Source of the DNA: Acidobacteriaceae bacterium
GTDB taxonomy: Bacteria; Acidobacteriota; Terriglobia; Terriglobales; Acidobacteriaceae
Length of the DNA stretch: 7,251 nt
Direction: 5' to 3'
Assembly (NCBI GenBank): GCA_030049955.1
Contig: JASIJX010000645.1
Span: forward strand, 1-7,251
Positions 1 to 5,487 of this stretch are shown here, piece by piece (position 1 is the first letter of the stretch; each line of letters begins with the position of its first letter). The notes below the pieces were generated by a model. The model had not been told where the DNA came from, made no database searches, and worked only from the letters and a program-made list of their open reading frames with translations. The position numbers and the translations under genes were made by a program.

Positions 1-1165
1 TCCATTGCACGCCGAATTCAAGAAGCAGCACAGCGCCGGCGAACACAAGCAGCGCAAAGCAAAGCAAGCCTGCACCGAAGCTACCGGTGAGATCTTTGAG
101 AGCGCCAATGGCTGAAGGAAGGAAGAACCCGCCGAGCCCTCCGGCTGCGCCAACAATCCCCGTCATGATCTCGATGTCCGCGGAAAATCGCTGCGGAGCG
201 ATTTGGAAGACGGCGCCATTCCCCATGCCGAGCATTCCCATTGCCATGAAGAGCACAGGCACAACAAGAGCGACGGAAGGAAGGCTGCTGATAACCGTTA
301 GAGACGCGGAGACGCCCGCGAGCAACAAAAGCAAAAGGCGATAGCCTCCAATTCTGTCGGCAATCCAACCGCCCACCGGGCGGAGAAAGCTGCCGGCAAT
401 AATGACAAGAGTCGCAAGGTCGCCTGACTGCACTTTGCTCAAGTGATACTGATCGTGAAAAAAGACGGTGAGAAAACTCGACAATCCTACGAAGCCGCCA
501 AAGGTGAGGCTGTAAAGAAAGCAGAGCTTCCATGTGTCTGCCTGGGCGAGAAGCTGAGCGTATTGAGGCCAGGATTTAGGAGCCGATCGTACGGGGCTGT
601 CTTTGGCAAAAAGCATGAAGAAGGCGAGCACACTGGCAACCGGAAGCAGCGCGAGAGCGAAGACCGAATGCCAGCCGTAGTGTTGAGCCAGGCGCGGACC
701 AAAGAATGTGGCAATCAAGGAGCCGGCGTTGCCCGCGCCGGCGATACCCATCGCCAGGCCCTGATGTTCAGCGGAGTACCAGCGTCCGGCCAATGGTAGT
801 GCGACAGCGAAACTGGCGCCGGCAATGCCAAGAAGGAATCCGATGAGGTAAAAGTGCCATAGCCGTGTGGCATAGTGCCATCCGACGAGAAGCGGCACAA
901 GCGTGAGCAGGAGGCCAGCCACACCGGCGCGACGTCCTCCTATGCGGTCTGCCAGCAGCCCGAGAATAGGACGGAAAAAAGAGCCACCTAGCAACGGAAT
1001 GGCAGTCAGCAGCCCTTTCTGTGTTGCTGACAGGTGAAGCTGTTCTGCAACAAATGGAGTCAAAGGCCCAAAGAGTATCCACACCATGAAGCTAACGTCG
1101 AAATAGAGAAAGGCGGAGATGAGCGTGGGGAGATGGCCGCTCGCGAGAAACGATTTCTTGTTCAT
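1..1165 (-). CDS. narK: NarK/NNP-family nitrate/nitrite transporter (MFS), partial at the left edge
   Basis: This is a major facilitator superfamily permease of the nitrate/nitrite porter (NNP) family, which moves nitrate in and/or nitrite out across the inner membrane. From the ATG at 1165, 388 codons are open to the left edge with no stop, so the C-terminus is missing, but family members are about 390-450 residues, so little should be lost. Visible family marks are the N-terminal helix with FMVWILFGPL (about 26-35), an arginine in the second helix (R65, in GGSFFRPILG) and its counterpart R262 (in GSFLRPVGGW), which match the pair of substrate-binding arginines of NarK. The nitrate signature GIAGAGNAGSL lies at 140-150 and the second signature GMGNGAVFQIAP at 313-324. 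The repeated ADRIGG motifs (72-77, 269-274) are MFS loop motifs. An AGGAG (1180-1176) sits 10 bases before the ATG. It lies 86 bases behind the nitrate reductase on the same strand with no T-rich terminator between, so it is probably cotranscribed. Transport direction cannot be read from sequence. Confidence 0.93.
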   Translation of the reverse strand, partial: MNKKSFLASGHLPTLISAFLYFDVSFMVWILFGPLTPFVAEQLHLSATQKGLLTAIPLLGGSFFRPILGLLADRIGGRRAGVAGLLLTLVPLLVGWHYATRLWHFYLIGFLLGIAGASFAVALPLAGRWYSAEHQGLAMGIAGAGNAGSLIATFFGPRLAQHYGWHSVFALALLPVASVLAFFMLFAKDSPVRSAPKSWPQYAQLLAQADTWKLCFLYSLTFGGFVGLSSFLTVFFHDQYHLSKVQSGDLATLVIIAGSFLRPVGGWIADRIGGYRLLLLLLAGVSASLTVISSLPSVALVVPVLFMAMGMLGMGNGAVFQIAPQRFSADIEIMTGIVGAAGGLGGFFLPSAIGALKDLTGSFGAGLLCFALLVFAGAVLLLEFGVQW

Positions 1166-1251
1166 TTAAGGTGAGCTCCTTTTGCTGTTGCTGGCGAGGT
1201 ATCGGATTTTCGTGTGGCTCGGCAGATCAAGTGGTATTCGTACGATGATTG

Positions 1252-3456
1252 CTACGCTGGATTGCTCAACGAGCGCTCAACGCGCACGGCGCATTGCTTG
1301 TAGTTGGGTTCGCGCGAAATCGGGTCGAATGCACTCTGTGTGATTTGATTTGCATTCGTTTCGGCAAAGTGAAACGGCAGGAAGACCTGCCCCGGAGCGA
1401 CAATCTCAGTAATTCGCAACTCAACTTTGCTTACCCGGCCACGCGCGGAGATTACTTCAACACGATCATGCGCCTGAAGATTGAGCCGCTGCGCGTCTTT
1501 GGGATTCATTTCGAGCCATGCGCGCGGCGACATGCGCTGCAAAATAGAGATGGCTCCTGTCTTGGTGCGCGTGTGCCAATGTTCGACTGTGCGGCCGGTG
1601 TTGAGGATAAGCGGAAATTCAGAATTTGGTTGCTCCGGAAACGGGGCCCACTGCGTTGGCAACAGGTGAGCACGGCCGTCCTCTGTCTCGAATTTGCCGT
1701 CTCCATAAAGCCGGCGAGACATTGAACCGGTCGATTTGGTCCCTTTGGGATATGGCCACTGGATACCACCGCACTCATCAAGTTGCTCATAGCTCATTCC
1801 GGAGTAGTCGCAGAGGCGGCCGGCGGACACACGGCGCCATTCATCGAAAGCGTCACGCGGTTCATTCCAGCCGGGGAAAAGTTCGTCTCTACACCCGAGG
1901 CGCTCGGCGACAGCTAGGAAGATATCGAAGTCGGAGCAGGCTTCTTCTGGCGGCGCAACAGCCGCATTCACTTTGCTCACGCGGCGCTCGGAGTTGGTGT
2001 AGGTGCCTTCCTTTTCGCCCCAGATTGCAGCAGGAAGGACGAGGTCGGCGAGCTCTGTAGTCGGCGTGGGATGAAACCCGTCCTGCACCACAAGAAAATC
2101 GAGATTTCCCAGTGCGTGCTTCAACACGTCGATGTTTGGGAACGACACCAGAGGATTCGTTCCAAGTATCCAAAGCGCGCGAATCTTACCGGCTACAGCG
2201 CCTTCGATGATGTCCGGATAAGCCAGACCGCGCTGCGCCGGGATTCGCTCCGCAGGCAGGCTCCACAAGCGAGCTATTTCATCGCGGTCTTTGTCGTTTT
2301 CAAACTTGCGGTATCCGGGAATACCCGAAGTGAACCCAGCTTCGCGCGTTCCCATCGCGTTGCATTGGCCGGTGATTGAGAACGGCGACGCGCCTTTGCG
2401 TCCAATGTTACCCGTGATCAGCGCGAGATTGTTGATGGCGTTTACTGTTTCCGTGCCCTTGGTGCTATGGTTCACACCCATCGTCCAGCCGATAAATGCG
2501 GCCTCAGCGTTTGCGTAGAGAAGCGCTGTCTTGCGGATCAGTTCGGGCTCCAGACCGGTGATCCGCGCAGCGTAGTCGAGCGTGTACGGCTCCAGAGACG
2601 CGCGCAGGTCTTCAAAGCCAGACGTGTGCGACGCAACAAAGTCTCTGTCATACAGCTCTTTATCGATTACGATGCGCAGCATGGCGTTGATCAGCGCCAG
2701 ATCGGAACGCGGCTTTACCGGCAGGTAGATGTCCGCCATCATCGCGGTCTTCGTAACGCGCGGATCGGCCACGATCAGTGTTTTGCCCTTGTTCTCCTCA
2801 AGCCGTGTACAGAGGATGGGATGATTCTCCGCGACATTCGCGCCGATCAAGAGGATCACGTCTGCGTGCTCCAGATCGTCGTAGGCTCCGGGCGGTCCAT
2901 CGCTGCCGAATGATCGCTTATATCCGGCGACAGCGGTGGACATGCAAAGCGTGGTGTTTCCGTCGTAGTTGCGGGTGCCGAAGCCGAGCTGTACGAGCTT
3001 GCCCAGCGCATAGAATTCCTCGGTCACAAGCTGGCCGGTACTGATGACACCCAATGACTCCGGTCCATATTTTTGCTGCACTGCCCGAAATCGCTCGACC
3101 ATCGTGCGGATCGCCTCATCCCAGCTCACACGCACAAGCTGGCCGTTCTTGCGCAAAAGTGGAAATTTGGCGCGCCCCTCCGCTTCGATCGCGTAGTGCT
3201 CCGCCAGCCCTTTGGGACAAAGCTTGCCCGTATTCACCGGATGGCCGGGATTGCCGCGCACGCTTACAACGCGGCCACCCTTCACGCCCAGTTGCATACC
3301 GCATCCCACAGAGCAATAGCCGCACGTGGTGTTGACCCACCGATCCGCGTGCTTGCGCGAAGAGGTGAAGCCCAGCACCTGGTCGTCGCCGTAGCTGTAC
3401 TCCGCAGAGCGGATATCAAGGCCGCTTTTGCGTGCGAGCCAGCGTACCAATTTCAT
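1252..3456 (-). CDS. nasA: NasA/NarB-type molybdopterin nitrate reductase, catalytic subunit
   Basis: A 734-residue enzyme of the molybdopterin oxidoreductase (DMSO reductase) superfamily, predicted to reduce nitrate to nitrite in the cytoplasm. The N-terminal [4Fe-4S] site is C45-x2-C48-x3-C52-x27-C80. The molybdenum-ligand cysteine is C171 in NTTLCMSTAVAGYKRSFG, the typical context of assimilatory nitrate reductases, followed by GSDGPPGAYDDLE. Further family blocks are GTETVNAINNLALITGNIG (334-352), SITGQCNAMGTRE (360-372), LGTNPLVSFPN (431-441), the TYTNSERRVS block (485-494) and NTGRTVEHWHTRTKTG (619-634) in the C-terminal molybdopterin-dinucleotide-binding domain. The protein ends there: there is no C-terminal BFD-type [2Fe-2S] or flavin domain. 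No twin-arginine signal is present. The start at 3456 has AGGAGG four bases upstream and overlaps the stop of the preceding gene as ATGA; the frame is open 53 codons further up, inside that gene, but without such a site. About 40 residues precede the first cysteine, longer than in typical NasA. A formate dehydrogenase is less likely given these motifs and the adjacent narK. Confidence 0.92.
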   Translation of the reverse strand: MKLVRWLARKSGLDIRSAEYSYGDDQVLGFTSSRKHADRWVNTTCGYCSVGCGMQLGVKGGRVVSVRGNPGHPVNTGKLCPKGLAEHYAIEAEGRAKFPLLRKNGQLVRVSWDEAIRTMVERFRAVQQKYGPESLGVISTGQLVTEEFYALGKLVQLGFGTRNYDGNTTLCMSTAVAGYKRSFGSDGPPGAYDDLEHADVILLIGANVAENHPILCTRLEENKGKTLIVADPRVTKTAMMADIYLPVKPRSDLALINAMLRIVIDKELYDRDFVASHTSGFEDLRASLEPYTLDYAARITGLEPELIRKTALLYANAEAAFIGWTMGVNHSTKGTETVNAINNLALITGNIGRKGASPFSITGQCNAMGTREAGFTSGIPGYRKFENDKDRDEIARLWSLPAERIPAQRGLAYPDIIEGAVAGKIRALWILGTNPLVSFPNIDVLKHALGNLDFLVVQDGFHPTPTTELADLVLPAAIWGEKEGTYTNSERRVSKVNAAVAPPEEACSDFDIFLAVAERLGCRDELFPGWNEPRDAFDEWRRVSAGRLCDYSGMSYEQLDECGGIQWPYPKGTKSTGSMSRRLYGDGKFETEDGRAHLLPTQWAPFPEQPNSEFPLILNTGRTVEHWHTRTKTGAISILQRMSPRAWLEMNPKDAQRLNLQAHDRVEVISARGRVSKVELRITEIVAPGQVFLPFHFAETNANQITQSAFDPISREPNYKQCAVRVERSLSNPA

Positions 3457-5021
3457 GCCACCTCCTGTGCGAGATACTCTTTGGCCATGTTTGTTGGAAC
3501 CACGGAGACGAAGAAGAGATAACGGCCCGTGAATTCCGCAGCAATCGTCAGGAGGGCGATGGCAATTCGAATCCACGCCGCAGATGCAAGCGGTAGGAGC
3601 GCGCAGCCTAAGCACAGCAGTACAAATCGGACCAGAAGATGATTGGAGAAGACAGTAGTGAGCAACTGCCAGGAGCCGCGCAATTCATGAATGCGGGAAC
3701 GGGCGAGACGTGCTAGTTTGAGCCCAGTGGTCGTCAGTGCAAAGGCAAAACCCCACAAGACTGCATATCGTGCGCCCGTTGCCCCGCGAGTGAGAATGTT
3801 GGCACCGCAAGCGCCCAGCAATGCGGTTGTGCCTCCGAACTCCGCAAGGGTGATGGGCGAGTTCCAGGCGGGGCGTCCCGGCACGAGGTAGAGCCTTGCG
3901 CTTGCGCCCACACCGCAGATACCTAGAGCAACAGTCAGCGCTCCAAGCCAATCAATGCCGCGAAAGCCAAGCCAAAGCGCAGCGGAATACGCGGTTGCCG
4001 CAAAAGCGAACAGGGTGAAAAGAAGCACCTCGCGGCTAAGCCACGACCTGCGCCACATCTTCAACGCGCGCACCGCATGGATGGGCCGCCCAAGATGCAA
4101 AGTGGAAGCCGTAAGGGCAAGCGCCGCTACTAGAAGCGCGACCAGCGCCGCGATGCGATGCGATTGCGCACCGAAGGCCTGCAAGAACCAGATGGCCGCG
4201 AACGCGCCAACAGAGAGCTGCGTGAGTATGGTCATCACGATTAAAGGCCAATGCGCATGCTCCGGACGAAGCTGGCTGAGATCGACTTTGCTCACATCTG
4301 CAGGCATCTTCGCCGGGAGCGTGATGCGGGTTGTGGAGATGCTGTCATCAGCCGATGGCATTCCGGGAGAGTTGGCTGCCCCACGGTAATGCTCACGCCA
4401 CTCTGCGACTTTCACTACTTCGATACGAATGGCGCCTTCAGGACATGCAGCAGCGCATGCAGGCTCCTGGCCTCGCGCAAGCCTGCCGTAGCACATGTCG
4501 CATTTGCCTACCACGCCGCGTTCTGCGTTGTACTGCGGCACACCGTACGAGCAGTTCCAGGTGCAATACTGACAGCCGATGCAGGCGTCTGCGCTGTGAC
4601 GAACGATTCCGGTCACGCCATCCTTGGCGTAAGCATCCACCGGGCATCCAGTCAGGCAAGTGGGCTCGAGGCAATGATTGCAGCCCATCGAAAGGTAATG
4701 GCGGCGCGTCTCCGGATACACTCCGCCTTCGACCTCACCGACACGCCGCCATAGAATGTCCGCTGGATTGCCATTTTGTTCGTTGCAAGCCACGACGCAG
4801 CATTTACAACCAATGCATTTCGTCATGTCGAAGTGAAAGCGATATTGCTCCCCCAAGCCCGGCGCGCGCGGCACACGACTCTGCGCGCTGACGCCGCAGA
4901 AAGAGACCTGCGAGGATTCCACATGATCCGTCGTCGCGATCGAGGATGCGATGTCGGCCGCGGTGGTCAGGCGGAAGATATCACCGTCTTCCTGAACTCG
5001 TGCGAGCAGGGGAAGTTCCAA
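3453..5021 (-). CDS. Fused DmsB-like four-[4Fe-4S] protein and DmsC-like quinol-oxidising membrane anchor
   Basis: Predicted electron-transfer partner of the nitrate reductase encoded next to it, taking electrons from membrane quinol. With the preferred TTG start the protein has 522 residues. Residues about 58-200 are a DmsB/NrfC-type ferredoxin domain with four cysteine groups: CIGCKCCVVAC (69-79), CNHCLEPTCLTGC (114-126), CIGCQYCTWNC (147-157) and CDMC plus CAAAC (174-193), enough for four [4Fe-4S] clusters. Residues about 258-509 form eight hydrophobic helices with the DmsC hallmark STLHLGRPIHAVRALK and SWLSRE between helices 2 and 3. Arg/Lys-rich loops after helices 2, 4 and 6 indicate that these loops and the N-terminal Fe-S domain face the cytoplasm. 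There is no signal peptide. The open frame starts at a TTG at 5099, but a TTG at 5021 has AGGAG five bases upstream, whereas 5099 has no site and lies two codons after a stop. The stop overlaps the nitrate reductase start by 4 bases. In classical systems DmsB and DmsC are separate proteins. Confidence 0.88.
   Translation of the reverse strand: MELPLLARVQEDGDIFRLTTAADIASSIATTDHVESSQVSFCGVSAQSRVPRAPGLGEQYRFHFDMTKCIGCKCCVVACNEQNGNPADILWRRVGEVEGGVYPETRRHYLSMGCNHCLEPTCLTGCPVDAYAKDGVTGIVRHSADACIGCQYCTWNCSYGVPQYNAERGVVGKCDMCYGRLARGQEPACAAACPEGAIRIEVVKVAEWREHYRGAANSPGMPSADDSISTTRITLPAKMPADVSKVDLSQLRPEHAHWPLIVMTILTQLSVGAFAAIWFLQAFGAQSHRIAALVALLVAALALTASTLHLGRPIHAVRALKMWRRSWLSREVLLFTLFAFAATAYSAALWLGFRGIDWLGALTVALGICGVGASARLYLVPGRPAWNSPITLAEFGGTTALLGACGANILTRGATGARYAVLWGFAFALTTTGLKLARLARSRIHELRGSWQLLTTVFSNHLLVRFVLLCLGCALLPLASAAWIRIAIALLTIAAEFTGRYLFFVSVVPTNMAKEYLAQEVA
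3461..3466 (-). promoter_or_regulatory. Ribosome binding site of the nitrate reductase gene, inside the end of the upstream gene
   Basis: AGGAGG on the minus strand lies four bases before the ATG at 3456. It falls within the last codons (Gln-Glu-Val-Ala) of the DmsBC-like gene, and the two genes share ATGA. This arrangement suggests translational coupling and near-equal amounts of the two proteins, as expected for subunits of one complex. Confidence 0.75.
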
Positions 5022-5026
5022 GTTGG

Positions 5027-5031
5027 CTCCT
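5027..5031 (-). promoter_or_regulatory. Ribosome binding site deciding the TTG start of the DmsBC-like gene
   Basis: Read on the minus strand, AGGAG is followed by CCAAC and then TTG at 5021-5019. The upstream in-frame TTG at 5099 has no purine-rich site. An experimentally mapped N-terminus would settle it; further in-frame options such as the GTG near codon 60 of the longest frame lack a comparable site. Confidence 0.6.
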
Positions 5032-5222
5032 ATTGGTTGCGAAGAGAAATTGAGGCACGAGATTCCGCGGGCGCGCTGTGCACTTGGCGCAGGCGTCAAA
5101 CTGACTCAGAATGTGCGTGCGATCATGCGGCCGCTCGGGCCGGGCTCTTCGCGGAGCCAACTAATGGTCACCTTTGCCAGGGAGATGCCGGCATTCGGAG
5201 CCGACGGAGAGCGAAGCACACT

Positions 5223-5248
5223 AAAAAGGTCACTCCGCTCCGGGGTGA
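5223..5248 (-). terminator. Candidate intrinsic terminator (attenuator) in the leader of the nitrate operon
   Basis: On the minus strand TCAC, one C-A mismatch, CCG, loop GAG, CGG and GTGA form a seven-pair stem (5248-5230). Two C's later comes TTTTT (5227-5223). This is the layout of a Rho-independent terminator pointing toward the DmsBC-like gene about 200 bases downstream. A terminator ahead of an operon, next to an ANTAR regulator gene, suggests attenuation. The T-tract is short and the stem has a mismatch, so it would be leaky at best. It could instead be chance, or end some short upstream transcript. Confidence 0.45.
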
Positions 5249-5256
5249 TTGCGTTG

Positions 5257-5285
5257 AGCATAACGTTAATTTGCATTCTGTGCAA
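5257..5285 (-). promoter_or_regulatory. Weak sigma70-like promoter candidate for the nitrate operon (proximal)
   Basis: TTGCAC (5285-5280) and TATGCT (5262-5257) are 17 bases apart, with three and four consensus matches. Transcription would start close to 5249, at the foot of the terminator-like hairpin. That would leave no room for regulatory hairpins before it and so conflicts with the attenuation model. The two promoter candidates are alternatives. Confidence 0.22.
5271..5285 (-). repeat. Small hairpin TTGCA-CAGAA-TGCAA upstream of the leader terminator
   Basis: Five perfect pairs enclose CAGAA on the minus strand. If the last A-U pair opens, the loop begins ACAG, with A and G spaced as in the A1/G4 rule of ANTAR-binding loops, but the loop is then seven rather than six bases. 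It is therefore an imperfect candidate for half of an ANTAR recognition element. It overlaps a possible -35 box. Confidence 0.35.
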
Positions 5286-5287
5286 GC

Positions 5288-5312
5288 AGGAACCGAAATC
5301 GTACCGGTTCCT
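5288..5312. repeat. Perfect inverted repeat, 8-base arms, in the divergent control region
   Basis: Arms AGGAACCG and CGGTTCCT flank nine bases. As minus-strand RNA it would form a strong hairpin about 40 bases upstream of the candidate leader terminator. As DNA it has the form of an operator for a dimeric regulator. On the plus strand it is followed by a T-rich stretch (CAATCTTTTAC), which is too broken for a good terminator. Confidence 0.6.
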
Positions 5313-5346
5313 CAATCTTTTACGGGATCTTTATCGCGTTTCGGCG

Positions 5347-5376
5347 ATTCTAGTCATGAACCAGCTTCAGAATCAG
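5347..5376 (-). promoter_or_regulatory. Weak sigma70-like promoter candidate for the nitrate operon (distal)
   Basis: CTGATT (5376-5371) and TAGAAT (5352-5347) are separated by 18 bases; the -10 matches the consensus at five of six positions, the -35 at three. Transcription from near 5340 would give a leader of over 300 bases containing the inverted repeats and the candidate terminator, which fits an attenuation model. Matches of this quality occur by chance. Confidence 0.22.
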
Positions 5377-5456
5377 ACCGCGCCAACCAGGTTTCCTAAG
5401 AGAGCTTCGAATCGGTTGATGATGGACCCGAGTGATTTTCGTCTGACGAATAGCAC

Positions 5457-5472
5457 CTCCGGTTTTCCGGAG
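5457..5472 (+). repeat. Perfect hairpin just before the HemD-GAF-ANTAR gene
   Basis: CTCCGG, loop TTTT, CCGGAG gives six perfect pairs. It ends two bases before the purine-rich GAGGGA (5474-5479), the only recognisable ribosome binding site for this gene. In the mRNA it could influence ribosome access or mark the end of a leader structure; no T-tract follows, so it is not a terminator. Confidence 0.5.
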
Positions 5473-5487
5473 TGAGGGAAGAGACTC

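Larger units (their letters stand above)
5022..5487. other. Divergent intergenic control region between the nitrate operon and the HemD-GAF-ANTAR gene
   Basis: I see no convincing gene here. A plus-strand frame at 5023-5475 is open but has low-complexity, family-less sequence and overlaps the structured elements. The region is rich in inverted repeats: arms ATCGC/GCGAT at 5333-5348; AGGAACCG/CGGTTCCT at 5288-5312; TTGCA/TGCAA at 5271-5285; CGTT/AACG at 5252-5265; a terminator-like hairpin at 5230-5248; GTCGGC/GCCGGC (one G-U pair) at 5187-5205; GGCTC/GAGCC with a six-base loop at 5143-5158; TTCGT/ACGAA at 5438-5450; and CTCCGG/CCGGAG at 5457-5472. Such density suits a transcribed, structured leader, as expected for an operon controlled by an RNA-binding antiterminator, but some repeats could be operators. 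Promoter assignments in it are weak. Confidence 0.6.

Noticed and set aside
1252..3456. Formate dehydrogenase as the identity of the molybdoenzyme
   Set aside because: The cysteine ligand context CMSTAVAGYKRSFG, the C-terminal HWHTRTKTG block and the adjacent narK fit nitrate reductase better.
3457..3615. A 53-codon upstream extension of the nitrate reductase frame
   Set aside because: It lies entirely within the well-supported DmsC-like coding sequence. The ATG at 3456 has a strong AGGAGG site and the classical ATGA overlap.
5022..5099. A 26-residue longer N-terminus of the DmsBC-like protein from TTG 5099
   Set aside because: There is no ribosome binding site before 5099, whereas AGGAG sits five bases before the TTG at 5021. 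It is not excluded by experiment.
5023..5475. A 150-codon plus-strand open frame across the divergent intergenic region
   Set aside because: It has no recognisable family and runs through the inverted repeats and the terminator-like hairpin. It looks like a chance frame.
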